From: Trueperella bonasi
GTDB taxonomy: Bacteria > Actinomycetota > Actinomycetes > Actinomycetales > Actinomycetaceae
Reading direction: 5' to 3'
DNA length: 64,000 nt
Assembly (NCBI RefSeq): GCF_030811535.1
Contig: NZ_JAUSQX010000001.1
Span: forward strand, 1,426,001 to 1,490,000
The notes below the pieces were generated by a model. It saw only the letters and a program-made list of their open reading frames with translations, was not told the DNA's origin and searched no databases. Both the position numbers and the translations under genes were made by a program. Numbering within the stretch: position 1 is the first letter of the stretch; each line of letters begins with the position of its first letter. Below, piece after piece: positions 50,029-59,487 of this stretch.

Positions 50029-52233
50029 TTAGCGCGGGTTTGCGAAGAATAAAGTGAACGAGAGCGGCTCAACGCGCGTGGTGGCACCGGGGGCGTAGAC
50101 CGTGGTGGATGTTCGCGGCCTCTCCCAGGTGGAACACCACTCGAGTCTGAACGGCGTTCCTCGCCCTTCGGGCAAAGTAACCACGCGAGAAGCGGGATCT
50201 CCATTGATCACGATAAGCGCATCGGCGTCTTGGCCAAATCCGGAGCGCAAGAATTGCAATAGCCGAAAGTTCGGATCGAACCACTTGTGGTCCGGGATCT
50301 GTTCGCCGGTGTGGTCGAGCCATTCGATATCCATGATCGAATCACCCGGCGCGATTGCCCCCGTATAAAAATCCTTGGGCCGGAATACCCGGTGGTCGCG
50401 CCGCAACCGTAGCAGATAGGCGACGGTGTCGCGCATGTTGCGCTGGTCGTCGTCGAGCTCCCAGTCCAGCCATGAAATTTCGGAGTTTTGGCAGTAGGCA
50501 TTGTTGTTGCCGCGCTGGGTTTTCATGATCTCGTCGCCGGCGGTAATCATTGGCGTGCCCCCGGCAAAGATCAGCGAAGCGAAGAGATTGCGCATGGAGG
50601 TACGGCGTGCCGCAAGAATCGCCGGATCGTCTGAGTCGCCTTCTACGCCGTGATTCCAAGACCTGTTGTTGTCGGTGCCATCGCGGTTGTCTTCACCGTT
50701 GTCATGGTTGTGCTTGTGGTTGTAAGCGGTGAGGTCATGCATGGTGAAGCCGTCGTGGGCCGTAATGAAATTGATGGAGGCATAGACTCCGCGTCCACCG
50801 GGCACGCGTCCATGACCGAAGAGATCGGCGGATCCGGCAAGCCGGGTGGCCAAATCTCGTTGGTCGCCACCGTGCCCGCCGTGCATGATGGAGGCAGGTT
50901 CAGTGATCCAAAAGTTGCGTAGCGTATCGCGGAAGCGGTCGTTCCAGTCGGCTGTGGGGGCGGGAAATTGCCCGGTGCGCCAGCCGCCGTGGCCCATATC
51001 CCACGGTTCGTTAATCAGTTTCACGCGCGAAAGAATCGGATCGGTTGCCATGGCCACGTAGAGCGGGTGGCTGTGATTGAAGGAGTCGCCCTCGCGTGAA
51101 AGGGTGACTGCCAGGTCGAAGCGGAAGCCGTCTACGCCTATTTTTTCGACCCAGTAGCGCAGCGAATCCAGTGTTAGCTGTATGACTGGGTGGCGACGAA
51201 AATCGAAGGAATTGCCGGTTCCAGTCGTGTCGATGAGCTGGCCCGGGCGCGTGGAGCTGTGGCGGTAGTACATAGCGTTGTCGATACCGCGGAAGGAGAC
51301 GGTGGGCCCGTCATTTCCGGCCTCGGCCGTGTGGTTGTAAACGACGTCGAGGAGAACTTCGATTCCGGCCTCGTGTAAAAGTTTGACCATTCCTTTGACC
51401 TCGTCGATAACGGCCTGAGGGCCGGCCTCGCGCGAGGATTGCATCGCGTAGGAAGGTTCGGGCGCGAAGAAGTTGAGCGTGGAGTAACCCCAATAGTTTT
51501 CCTTGCCTTGCATGGTCAAGAAGGGCTCAGTCATTTTTGAGTGGATCGGCAGGAGCTCGATTGCGGTGACGCCGAGTGATTTAAGGTAGTCGATTGTGAC
51601 GGGGTGGGCGACGCCGGCGTAGGTGCCGCGCAGCTCGTGCGGGATGCCCTCCAGTTGTTTCGTCAAGCCGACGACGTGGGCTTCGTAGATAACCGTTTTA
51701 TCCCAGGGGATAAAGGGGTGGTGATCAACGGCGTCGGGCTCTTCCAGTATGACCCCAAGAGCGTTGATGTTGAGCGAGTCGCGGTTATCGGCGCTGAGGC
51801 CGGGTTCTGGCATCAGGTCGGCATCGACAGCGTGGGAAAATAGGGCCGGGTGAAGCTCGGGTTCGCGGGTGATGCCGCGTGCATAGGGGTCGAGTAGAAT
51901 CTTGGCCGGATTGTGGCGCAGCCCGCGTTCGGGGTCCCAGCGCCCGTGGATGCGATAGCCGTAGGCTTGCCCGGCGCGGATTCCTGGGACGTGGCCTGCC
52001 CATACGCCGTGGCGGCATTTGTGTAACGAAAATCTGCGTTCTGACATGTTGCCCGGTTGCCCGTCGATGAAGCAGACTTCAACGGCTGTTGCGTGTGATG
52101 CGAAAATTGCGAGGTCTACCCCTTGGTGGGTGAGGTGTGTACCCAGTTGGCAGGGCCTGTTCAGCGGCAGGCTCGGTTCGGGTTCGCGCGCGGTGTATCG
52201 CGAGACTTGGGTTGTGGATTGGATTTTCGTCAC
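50029..52233 (-). CDS. glgX: Glycogen debranching enzyme (isoamylase type)
   Basis: GH13 subfamily 11 debranching enzyme (734 residues) hydrolysing alpha-1,6 branches. N-terminal CBM48 (GTHLTHQGVDLAIFASHA), VVYNHTAEAGNDGPT, nucleophile GVDGFRFDLAVTLSREG, acid KLINEPWDMG, and FITAHDGFTMHDLTAYNHKH. GTG start. Divergent from nudC across about 100 bp. Together with GlgP it completes glycogen breakdown in this block. Confidence 0.95.
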   Translation of the reverse strand: MTKIQSTTQVSRYTAREPEPSLPLNRPCQLGTHLTHQGVDLAIFASHATAVEVCFIDGQPGNMSERRFSLHKCRHGVWAGHVPGIRAGQAYGYRIHGRWDPERGLRHNPAKILLDPYARGITREPELHPALFSHAVDADLMPEPGLSADNRDSLNINALGVILEEPDAVDHHPFIPWDKTVIYEAHVVGLTKQLEGIPHELRGTYAGVAHPVTIDYLKSLGVTAIELLPIHSKMTEPFLTMQGKENYWGYSTLNFFAPEPSYAMQSSREAGPQAVIDEVKGMVKLLHEAGIEVLLDVVYNHTAEAGNDGPTVSFRGIDNAMYYRHSSTRPGQLIDTTGTGNSFDFRRHPVIQLTLDSLRYWVEKIGVDGFRFDLAVTLSREGDSFNHSHPLYVAMATDPILSRVKLINEPWDMGHGGWRTGQFPAPTADWNDRFRDTLRNFWITEPASIMHGGHGGDQRDLATRLAGSADLFGHGRVPGGRGVYASINFITAHDGFTMHDLTAYNHKHNHDNGEDNRDGTDNNRSWNHGVEGDSDDPAILAARRTSMRNLFASLIFAGGTPMITAGDEIMKTQRGNNNAYCQNSEISWLDWELDDDQRNMRDTVAYLLRLRRDHRVFRPKDFYTGAIAPGDSIMDIEWLDHTGEQIPDHKWFDPNFRLLQFLRSGFGQDADALIVINGDPASRVVTLPEGRGTPFRLEWCSTWERPRTSTTVYAPGATTRVEPLSFTLFFANPR

Positions 52234-52333
52234 GTCTTACATTGTGGCAGGTTAAACGGTGATTCGGAAAACGTGCCACGCCGCCGGGCTGATTGTCGGC
52301 CTCGCTTAGTACAGTGGTGCGTGAGGAGAAACT

Positions 52334-53236
52334 ATGTACGGGAAATTGTCTCATTCGCGTGAGATCGCTGATCGGGATGCGGCAACGCGTCTGAATCCCG
52401 GCTCGGCTTTGGCCGATCCGAATGGTCGCTACGTTCTCGTGCAGGGCGATGCGGTTGCGGCTTGCGGCGATGCGCTCGTGCTGTGGGACCGCGATCGCGT
52501 CGGAGCCCTTGGCGAGGTCGCGGTTTCGTACTTGGGCAGGTATCGTGGCGCCCCCTATTTTGGGGTGGATGTGGGCCCTGCGAGCATCGATGCAACCTGG
52601 CAACCAGAGCTTGCCGAGGTTACTTTCGAAGGGTTTTACGGGTTAGGGCCGCTCCTTTCCGAGGTTGAGGCCAACCTCGCGATGAGTGCCATCGCACTTG
52701 CTAATTGGCAAAGGCGTTCCAAGTTTTGCCCTCGCTGCGGCAGCGCTACCGAACTTGTTGCGGCCGGTTGGGAGCAGCGTTGCCAGGGCGGCCACATGGT
52801 GTATCCGCGGTTGGATCCGGCGGTGATCATGGCGATCCACGATTCGCGCGGGCGAATCCTTTTGGGCCGCAATCGCGCTTGGCCCGAAGGCCGATTTTCT
52901 ACGCTTGCCGGTTTTGTTGAGGCCGGGGAGACGATCGAGGATGCGGTGCGGCGCGAGGTTCGCGAGGAGGTTCAGATTGACGTGGGGCGGCTAGAATATT
53001 TTGGCTCTCAGCCCTGGCCATTTCCGCGTTCCCTGATGCTCGGTTTTCACGGCTACGTTTACGACGACGCACAGGAGATCAAGGTCGATGGCGTTGAGGT
53101 CGTTGATGCTCGGTGGTTTACTCGAGACGAGGTCAAAGCGCTGTACGCCGATAATCCGGAACGCTTTCCCGGCCGCACCTCGGTTGCCCGTGCCCTGATT
53201 GAAGATTGGTATGGCGGAGTGTTGAGTGAGGGCTGA
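52334..53236 (+). CDS. nudC: NAD(H) pyrophosphatase / NAD-capped RNA hydrolase
   Basis: Nudix enzyme (300 residues) cleaving NADH to NMNH and AMP and decapping NAD-RNA. Zinc ribbon FCPRCGSATELV...RC, Nudix box GFVEAGETIEDAVRREVREE followed by VQIDV, and the NudC signature SQPWPFPRSLMLGF. Its TGA overlaps the uvrD2 ATG (TGATG). The nudC-uvrD2 pair is conserved in Actinobacteria. Confidence 0.95.
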   Translation: MYGKLSHSREIADRDAATRLNPGSALADPNGRYVLVQGDAVAACGDALVLWDRDRVGALGEVAVSYLGRYRGAPYFGVDVGPASIDATWQPELAEVTFEGFYGLGPLLSEVEANLAMSAIALANWQRRSKFCPRCGSATELVAAGWEQRCQGGHMVYPRLDPAVIMAIHDSRGRILLGRNRAWPEGRFSTLAGFVEAGETIEDAVRREVREEVQIDVGRLEYFGSQPWPFPRSLMLGFHGYVYDDAQEIKVDGVEVVDARWFTRDEVKALYADNPERFPGRTSVARALIEDWYGGVLSEG

Positions 53237-55227
53237 TGGCAGAAGAATTACTCGACCACCTAGATGATCGTCAGCGCGAGGTGGCTGCTCACGTGAACGG
53301 GCCGATGGCGGTGCTCGCGGGCGCGGGTACCGGTAAGACTCGCGCCGTCACCTATCGGATTGCCTACGCGATCCGGTCCGGCCAGCACGATCCGCGAAAT
53401 ATTCTGGCCGTGACCTTCACGGCCAAGGCGGCAAGCGAAATGCGCTCGCGGCTGCGCGATCTCGGTGCGGGAAACGTCCAAGCACGTACTTTTCATTCGG
53501 CGGCGCTCAGCCAGCTGCGCTACTTTTGGCCGAATGCGATCGGTGGGCATGTTCCAGAGATTCGCGAGTCAAAAATGCCGCTGGTCTCGCAGGCTGCAGC
53601 AAGCTTAGGTATGGACGTTGATCGGATTGCGGTTCGGGACATGGCCGCCGAAATCGAGTGGTCGAAAGTCTCTCTGGTCGCACCTGATAACTATGTGGAG
53701 CGTGCCGAGGCCGATGCGCGCCCGCATGTGGCCAACTATTCCCACGAGCAGATCGCGAATCTGATCAAGGCCTACGAGGAGGTGAAGGCGGATCGGGGCG
53801 TGATCGACTTTGAGGACGTCATCGTGATCCTGATCGGCATCATGTGCGACCGCCCAGATATTGCGGCCCGGATTCGCGAGCAGTACAGGCATTTCGTCGT
53901 CGACGAATATCAGGATGTTTCGCCGATGCAACACCGATTGCTCCAGCTGTGGCTCGGCGATAGGCGAGACCTGTGCGTCGTCGGCGATGTCTCCCAGACG
54001 ATCTACTCGTTTACCGGCGCCTCGGCCGGGTATCTGGAAAACTTTTCCAAACAGTTCCCCAAAGCGCGCACGGTCAAACTCAACCGCGACTATCGCTCAA
54101 CGCCTCAGGTGGTTGAGCTCGCCAACGCGATGATCGAGCCGATTCGTTCTCCGGCTTCGGTGGAGCTGGTTTCCGCCATGAAATCCGGGCGCCCGATCCA
54201 GTTCAATGAATATGGCGACGACGCCGATGAAGCGGCCAACGTTGCGGGAAAGATTCTGAGCCTGCGCGAGGCCGGGGTGCCACTTTCCGAAATCGCGATT
54301 TTGTATCGAATCAACGCTCAATCCGTGGAGCTGGAAACCGCGCTTTCGCAGGCGGGTATTCCATACGAGATTAAGGATTCGCAGCGGTTCTTCGATCGGC
54401 GTGAGGTTCGCGATGCGATGGTGGCCTTGCGGGCTGTTGCGCGCGGGCCGCAAGGTGACTCCCTGCCGGAGATGGTTGAGGACACGTTGAAGGTCATGGG
54501 GTGGCGCCCCGAGGCTCCGGAGGGTGGAGCGGCCAAAGAAAAGTGGGAATCGCTCAGGGCTATTCGCGAACTGGCGGGGGACGTCTGGGACAGGCGCGGA
54601 GCGTCCATGGCTGAATTTGTGGCAGAGCTCGAAGAGCGGGCGCAGGCGAATAATGAGCCCGCCACGAATGCCGTCACCCTTTCCACGCTTCACGCCGCCA
54701 AGGGCCTAGAGTGGACGGCCGTGTTTCTCGTGGGGATGAGCGAGGGCCTGATGCCGATATCGCACGCGAAAACGGCAGAGAATATTGCCGAGGAGCGCAG
54801 GCTCCTTTACGTAGGCGTTACGCGTGCCCGCGAAGAACTCTTCCTGTCGTATGCCACCGGCAACCGCGGCAAGAGCAATAGGAAACGGAGCCGTTTCTTG
54901 GATGATCATTGGCCCGAGCCGGAATCGCGCACGACCCGCGCGAGGCGGCGTTCTAAGGATGCGAAGGAGAATTGGGCGAAAGAAAATCCAAACGACGTGC
55001 CCCTTTTCGAAGAGCTGCGGGCATGGCGATTGGAGAGATCGCGTGCCACCGGAAAGCCGGCACACGTGATTTTGCATGACGTGACGCTTCGCGAAATTGC
55101 CGAAAAGAAGCCGCGAGATCTGGCAGAGCTGGGGCGTGTGCGGGGGATAGGAACGCGCAAGCTCACCGATTACGGTTTTGACATTCTGGCGATTGTGAAC
55201 GGAAAACCTTTCGGCCACGGTCGGTAG
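53236..55227 (+). CDS. uvrD2: ATP-dependent 3'-5' DNA helicase UvrD2
   Basis: SF1A helicase (663 residues). Walker A AVLAGAGTGKTRAVTYR, motif Ia LAVTFTAKAASEMRSRL, motif II HFVVDEYQDVSPMQ, motif VI region RRLLYVGVTRAREELFL and LSTLHAAKGLEWTAVFLVG. The C-terminus ends with an HRDC-like domain (VTLREIAEKKPRDLAELGRV, RGIG), the feature that marks UvrD2; the tetracysteine between the motor and HRDC of the mycobacterial enzyme is absent (the linker is basic, TTRARRRSKDAKENWAKE). Coupled to nudC. Confidence 0.93.
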   Translation: MAEELLDHLDDRQREVAAHVNGPMAVLAGAGTGKTRAVTYRIAYAIRSGQHDPRNILAVTFTAKAASEMRSRLRDLGAGNVQARTFHSAALSQLRYFWPNAIGGHVPEIRESKMPLVSQAAASLGMDVDRIAVRDMAAEIEWSKVSLVAPDNYVERAEADARPHVANYSHEQIANLIKAYEEVKADRGVIDFEDVIVILIGIMCDRPDIAARIREQYRHFVVDEYQDVSPMQHRLLQLWLGDRRDLCVVGDVSQTIYSFTGASAGYLENFSKQFPKARTVKLNRDYRSTPQVVELANAMIEPIRSPASVELVSAMKSGRPIQFNEYGDDADEAANVAGKILSLREAGVPLSEIAILYRINAQSVELETALSQAGIPYEIKDSQRFFDRREVRDAMVALRAVARGPQGDSLPEMVEDTLKVMGWRPEAPEGGAAKEKWESLRAIRELAGDVWDRRGASMAEFVAELEERAQANNEPATNAVTLSTLHAAKGLEWTAVFLVGMSEGLMPISHAKTAENIAEERRLLYVGVTRAREELFLSYATGNRGKSNRKRSRFLDDHWPEPESRTTRARRRSKDAKENWAKENPNDVPLFEELRAWRLERSRATGKPAHVILHDVTLREIAEKKPRDLAELGRVRGIGTRKLTDYGFDILAIVNGKPFGHGR

Positions 55228-55228
55228 A

Positions 55229-55257
55229 TTGACACGCTAAACGCATCCCTATACACT
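55229..55257 (+). promoter_or_regulatory. Promoter of the PadR-ABC operon, with possible operator
   Basis: TTGACA (55229-55234), exactly 17 bp, TACACT (55252-55257): a near-consensus sigma-70-type promoter. Just downstream are GACTAGTC and TCACTGAGTGA palindromes and a CTAGT...ACTAG pair (about 55260-55295), suitable for binding by the PadR protein encoded 45 bp further on. Confidence 0.7.
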
Positions 55258-55301
55258 CTGTGACTAGTCAACTATTCACTGAGTGATTACTAGAGGTTGC
55301 C

Positions 55302-55826
55302 GTGGCCGATCCGCAGTATGCTTTCCTTGGTTTGTTGAGTAAAGAACCCAACCATGGGTATCAGCTTAAGAAGCTCTACGACCACTATTTCGCCGGCGAT
55401 AAGCCCATGCTTGCCGGGCAGGTATACAGCATTTTGGCAAGGCTTGCTCGAGACGCGATGATCTTCGAAATTGCCGATTCCGGCGAGTCCGGCGGGCCTT
55501 CCCGCACCCGTTACGCGCTGACCGAGCTCGGGGCGCGAGAACTTGACGAATGGTTAGCCACTCCCGAGCCGCCTGCCCCCACGCTGCAGGCTGATCTCTA
55601 CGTCAAAACTATCCTCGCGCTGCTGGTCAATGGCGAGGCTGCCACGTTCTTACAGGCTCAACGCAAGGCCCACATGCAGCGCATGCGCGAGCTCACCGCG
55701 CGCAAAAAGGGCGCCTCGGTAGCTGACAAGGTGCTTCTCGACTATTCGCTTTTCCATATCGAGGCCGATCTACGCTGGATCGACATGACGGCCTCGCGTC
55801 TGAACCACCTTAAGGAGCAGCTGTGA
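55302..55826 (+). CDS. PadR-family transcriptional regulator
   Basis: 174-residue repressor: PadR winged helix at the N-terminus (YAFLGLLSKEPNHGYQLKKL; VYSILARLARDAMIFEI; GPSRTRYALTELGARELDEW) and a C-terminal helical dimerisation domain. GTG start after AGAGG. Its GTGA overlap with the ABC ATPase gene implies it controls this operon, typically being released by a toxic compound or antibiotic that the transporter handles. Confidence 0.92.
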   Translation: MADPQYAFLGLLSKEPNHGYQLKKLYDHYFAGDKPMLAGQVYSILARLARDAMIFEIADSGESGGPSRTRYALTELGARELDEWLATPEPPAPTLQADLYVKTILALLVNGEAATFLQAQRKAHMQRMRELTARKKGASVADKVLLDYSLFHIEADLRWIDMTASRLNHLKEQL

Positions 55827-56494
55827 ACGTGTTGACCGCTCACAACCTTGAGAAAAGCTACGGCAAAACCGTGGCGATGCGCGGAATATCCCTCGAGGTC
55901 GCTGCCGGCGAGGTGCTCGCGGTGATGGGTCCTTCCGGATCCGGCAAATCAACGCTCCTGCACGCCCTTGCCGGCATTGAGCTGCCCGATCGCGGCTCCG
56001 TCACGTTCAGCCCGCCGGGAGCAAGTATGGAGATCACGGCGCTGTCCGACGACGAGCGCACCCTTCTTCGCCGCAAAGACTTCGGCTTTGTATTCCAGTT
56101 TAGTCAGCTCGTGCCCGAACTGAATGCCCTCGACAACGTGGCGGTTCCCCTGTTGCTCGCGGGTACCAAGAAAGACGAGGCCTACGAGGTAGCAAGCCGC
56201 TGGCTCGACGTCGTCGGACTCGCTGAGCTGGCAGACTCGCTGCCGGGAGAAATGTCGGGCGGCGAGGCGCAGCGAGTGGCGATAGCCCGAGCGCTATGCC
56301 CAGAACCTACCGTACTATTTGCCGATGAGCCCACCGGAAGTCTGGATTCGTTGAATTCTGAACTGGTGATGACGGGACTCACCGATATCGTGCGCGATCG
56401 GGGGATGACCCTCGTGCTCGTCACGCACGAGGCGTCGATTGCGGCGTATGCGGATCGCGAGGTCACCGTGCGTGACGGCCGGTTGGAGGCCTAA
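55823..56494 (+). CDS. ABC transporter ATP-binding protein (MacB/LolD type)
   Basis: 223 residues. Walker A VMGPSGSGKSTLLHALAG, Q-loop FVFQFSQLVPELNALDNV, signature MSGGEAQRVAIARAL, Walker B TVLFADEPTGSLDS and the H-loop VLVTHEASIAAYADREV. The type pairs with FtsX-like permeases such as the one that follows (TAATG junction). Exports peptides, lipoproteins or drugs, or senses antibiotics; substrate unknown. Confidence 0.93.
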   Translation: MNVLTAHNLEKSYGKTVAMRGISLEVAAGEVLAVMGPSGSGKSTLLHALAGIELPDRGSVTFSPPGASMEITALSDDERTLLRRKDFGFVFQFSQLVPELNALDNVAVPLLLAGTKKDEAYEVASRWLDVVGLAELADSLPGEMSGGEAQRVAIARALCPEPTVLFADEPTGSLDSLNSELVMTGLTDIVRDRGMTLVLVTHEASIAAYADREVTVRDGRLEA

Positions 56495-58707
56495 TGCACT
56501 TGAGTTGGGCAATAGTGCGCTCCTCGCTCACGCGCACCAAAGGCAGACTCGCACTCATCGCGGCAAGCGTGGCGCTCGGTGTGTTCCTCTTGCTAACGGT
56601 GGCGGCCTTCTGGAACGCGACGTCGGTAACTAGTCACGCAAATTGGCGCGAAGCCGCCTACGAGGCAAGCAGCGCATACGATCGCGCCACCTATGCGGAA
56701 GATCATGCGCTCCTCAGGTCACTCGAGGAAGGCAATATGCGCGTGCTGCACATGCCAAGGGCTTCGGTGATGGTCGCCGGCGAGAAGCAGGTGAACGTTT
56801 TCTATGTGGATATCACCGGCGTATCGGAGCCGCCGGATCTTGCGGGGATCACGTGGCCCGGCGAAGGGCAATACCTCGTGTCGCAGGCTTTACACGACTA
56901 CATTAAGGCTAATCCCGCGGTGGCTCTCGATAAGCGCCTCGGCCGAGAATCTATCGGCATCCTGCCGAATGAGCTTGTGTTTGGCCCAGATGAGATGCTC
57001 GCCATTGTGGGGCAGGACCTGTCGGAACGTGGCTACCCGGTTGCGGACTTCATCCCGGAAGGCGCACCCGGAATCCTTTCCTATAAGCCGGTGTTGATCA
57101 TCGGGCTGGTCGTTCTCCTTGTGCCGATCCTGTTGCTACTTGCTGTGTCGGCCGCGCTCGGATCGGTCCAGCGCGAGCAACGATATGCTGCGCTGCGGCT
57201 GGTGGGCGCCACCACGAAGCAGATCGCGCAGATCGTCATTCTTGAGGCGCTTGTGGGTGCAATCCCAGGCTACCTTCTTGGCGCGGCCTTGTTCGTTATC
57301 CTGCAACCGGCACTCTCCCAAATTCCGCTCACCGGCCAGCGTTACTGGCCTGCCGATGTGAGCGTCGGCCCGCTTGGCTACGGGCTGATAGCGCTCGCGA
57401 CGCTCGGGCTCGTCGTCGTCGCTAATCTGTGGGGATTGCGATCCGTTCGTACCTCTCCGCTCGGGGTGGTGCGCAGGCAACGCTCTGCCGGGGCTGGTAG
57501 GCCATCGGCTTGGCGTCTAGCCGGTATCGGTATCGCACTCGCGATCTTTGTATATCTCGCGATGACCGTGCACGAAAACTTGGCGCTGCGGCAGGAAATT
57601 TTTCTCCTGCTTGCCGGGGTTGTGATCTTGATGGTTGGCCTACTGGTTGCCTCGCCGTGGCTGGTCGTGAAAACAGGGGATATTGTGCGGCGTTGTGCAC
57701 GCTCGGGCCCAGCTATTATCGGCAGCACGTATGTGGGTGCCCATTCGCGCCGCATTGCGCGCTCGGTATCGGGCGTTGTGCTCGCGCTCTTTGCTGGCGC
57801 GTTCTTCTTGACCACCGTCTCCGAGGCAATCAGTTTTGAAGATGAGCGGTGGCTGAAAGAACAATTGCCGGAAACCTCAGTGGCGCTCATCAACCTGTGG
57901 CCGGGGCAGGCAGAAGAGCTAGCAGAGAACTTAGCAGGTAAACCCTACGTGGACGAGGTGGTTGTGGCCCACTATGAAGCAGGGTCTTGGCTCGTTCTGC
58001 CCTGCGATTTCGCTAGCGACTTCGCGGCCGTATCGTGCGCCGACGAATCGGTTGTGGCCATAGACTTCTGGCTACCAACCTCAACTGGGGGAGCTGTGCT
58101 GGAAGCGCCGTCGCATGAAGAGCTTCGCGAGCAGATGAGTCTGGACTTTAATGCCTATCTTGATGAACCGGAGCAGGGTTTGGCATTGAGGCTCCACAGC
58201 GCTTCAGACATCGAGCTATTGCGAAATGAGATCTCCGCGCTCGAGTTTGACGACTGGGTCAACATCCATATGTTTTCCAACCTGAAATCGGAGCCGATTG
58301 ACCAATCTGGAGTGTGGGTGATGACCCAACTCGTCTACGCGGGAATTGCGCTGACGCTCGCGATCGCCATCGCTTCCATGCTCGTATCGAGCTATGCCTC
58401 GATTTTGGAGCGCCGCCGATCGCTGCTTACGCTTCGCTTATCGGGCATGCGGGTTCGCGAGATCATGAAGATGATGCTCGTAGAATCCGCTTTGCCATTA
58501 GCCGTGATTTCGATTCTCGCAACTGCTGCCGGTTTCGGCGCGGGGTGGCTGTTGATGCACATGGTCTCGAAGTCGCTCGACGCGGTGTTCACGCCGCTGC
58601 TATTTGCTGTAGTGGGATCTGCACTCGGATTGGCCGTACTTGCGATCATCTCGCTTGGGCCAACACTGCGCCGCGTCACCGCGCCGAGCAATAACGTCCG
58701 CGAATAG
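56494..58707 (+). CDS. FtsX-like ABC permease
   Basis: 737-residue permease with an N-terminal helix, an extracytoplasmic region of ~150 residues, then two FtsX core domains (PVLIIGLVVLLVPILLLLAV ... ; AGIALTLAIAIASMLVSSYA ...), about ten helices in all. The cytosolic coupling sequences QREQRYAALRLVGATTKQIA and LERRRSLLTLRLSGMRVREI are typical. Ends 2 bp before the convergent rpsN stop. Forms the transporter with the preceding ATPase. Confidence 0.9.
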   Translation: MHLSWAIVRSSLTRTKGRLALIAASVALGVFLLLTVAAFWNATSVTSHANWREAAYEASSAYDRATYAEDHALLRSLEEGNMRVLHMPRASVMVAGEKQVNVFYVDITGVSEPPDLAGITWPGEGQYLVSQALHDYIKANPAVALDKRLGRESIGILPNELVFGPDEMLAIVGQDLSERGYPVADFIPEGAPGILSYKPVLIIGLVVLLVPILLLLAVSAALGSVQREQRYAALRLVGATTKQIAQIVILEALVGAIPGYLLGAALFVILQPALSQIPLTGQRYWPADVSVGPLGYGLIALATLGLVVVANLWGLRSVRTSPLGVVRRQRSAGAGRPSAWRLAGIGIALAIFVYLAMTVHENLALRQEIFLLLAGVVILMVGLLVASPWLVVKTGDIVRRCARSGPAIIGSTYVGAHSRRIARSVSGVVLALFAGAFFLTTVSEAISFEDERWLKEQLPETSVALINLWPGQAEELAENLAGKPYVDEVVVAHYEAGSWLVLPCDFASDFAAVSCADESVVAIDFWLPTSTGGAVLEAPSHEELREQMSLDFNAYLDEPEQGLALRLHSASDIELLRNEISALEFDDWVNIHMFSNLKSEPIDQSGVWVMTQLVYAGIALTLAIAIASMLVSSYASILERRRSLLTLRLSGMRVREIMKMMLVESALPLAVISILATAAGFGAGWLLMHMVSKSLDAVFTPLLFAVVGSALGLAVLAIISLGPTLRRVTAPSNNVRE

Positions 58708-58709
58708 CC

Positions 58710-59012
58710 CTACCAGGAGGCTTTGCGGATTCCGGGAAGTTCACCGCGCAGTGCGCGTTCCCGGAAATTCACTCGCGATAAGCCCGCCTTGCGCAGGTAG
58801 GCGCGGCGCCGTCCGTCGAGCTGGTCGCGATTGCGCACCCGCGTGGGTGAGGCGTCGCGGGGGAGCTTGGAGAGCAGGCGCTGAGCTTCGAGCCGTTCTT
58901 CCATGGTGTCCGCCGTGCGCACTAGCTCCTTGAGTGCGCGACGTTTTTCCGCATACTTGGAGACGGTGAGCTTGCGGCGCTCATTTGCTCCGATCTTTGA
59001 CTTTTTCGCCAT
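58710..59012 (-). CDS. rpsN: 30S ribosomal protein S14, zinc-free form
   Basis: 100-residue S14 of the C-minus type: no Cys at all; contains [20 protein letters not shown] and the C-terminus [12 protein letters not shown]. Such paralogues replace zinc-binding S14 under zinc shortage. Third gene of the rpmB-rpmG-rpsN operon driven from the Zur-controlled intergenic region. Confidence 0.95.
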   Translation of the reverse strand: MAKKSKIGANERRKLTVSKYAEKRRALKELVRTADTMEERLEAQRLLSKLPRDASPTRVRNRDQLDGRRRAYLRKAGLSRVNFRERALRGELPGIRKASW

Positions 59013-59015
59013 GGG

Positions 59016-59186
59016 TTATCTTGTTTCCTTGAAATCGACGTGCTTGCGGATCACCGGATCGTATTTGCGCAAGACGAGCCTGTCCGGCGTCGCGCGCCTG
59101 TTCTTGCGGGTCACGTACGTAAAGCCAGTTCCCGCCGTCGAAACGAGCTTGATGATTGGGCGCACGTCTTTGCTGGTTCCTGCCAT
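59016..59186 (-). CDS. rpmG: 50S ribosomal protein L33, zinc-free form
   Basis: 56 residues, no Cys: [37 protein letters not shown]. Missed by simple ORF length cut-offs. Its ATG overlaps the rpmB stop (TAATG) and rpsN follows after 3 bp. Confidence 0.93.
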   Translation of the reverse strand: MAGTSKDVRPIIKLVSTAGTGFTYVTRKNRRATPDRLVLRKYDPVIRKHVDFKETR

Positions 59187-59422
59187 TACAGTTTCACTCC
59201 CTTTTTGATCAGATCGGCGACGACGGCGTCGATCCCACGTTTGTCGATCGTTTTGATCCCCTTGGCGCTAAGGGTCAGCGTGACATTGCGCTTCAAGCTG
59301 GGCACCCAATACTTCTTCTTTTGGATGTTGACGTCCCACCGGCGGCGGGTTTTGCGATTCGAATGCGATACAGAGTTTCCGAATCCGGGCCCTGCTCCGG
59401 TGATTATGCAGGTTCGAGACAT
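59186..59422 (-). CDS. rpmB: 50S ribosomal protein L28, zinc-free form
   Basis: 78 residues beginning [20 protein letters not shown]. The CxxC pairs of zinc-binding L28 are lost apart from one Cys. Start at ATG 59422 rather than 59443 because GGAAAGGAG sits just upstream of 59422. First gene of the minus-strand zinc-response operon. Confidence 0.93.
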   Translation of the reverse strand: MSRTCIITGAGPGFGNSVSHSNRKTRRRWDVNIQKKKYWVPSLKRNVTLTLSAKGIKTIDKRGIDAVVADLIKKGVKL

Positions 59423-59451
59423 GTGTGCTCCTTTCCTCAGCACACACTACG

Positions 59452-59472
59452 TGAGAATGAGAGCCGTTATCA
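59452..59472. promoter_or_regulatory. Putative Zur-binding box
   Basis: 21-bp imperfect palindrome TGAGAATGA-(3)-CCGTTATCA, agreeing with the actinobacterial Zur pattern TGA-AATGA...CgTT-TCA. It lies between the divergent rpmB and rpmE2 genes, 29 bp from the former and 15 bp from the latter, so one bound repressor could silence both. Context (only zinc-free ribosomal proteins plus a COG0523 gene on both sides) strongly supports zinc control. Confidence 0.8.
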
Positions 59473-59487
59473 ACTAGCGTGACCTAA

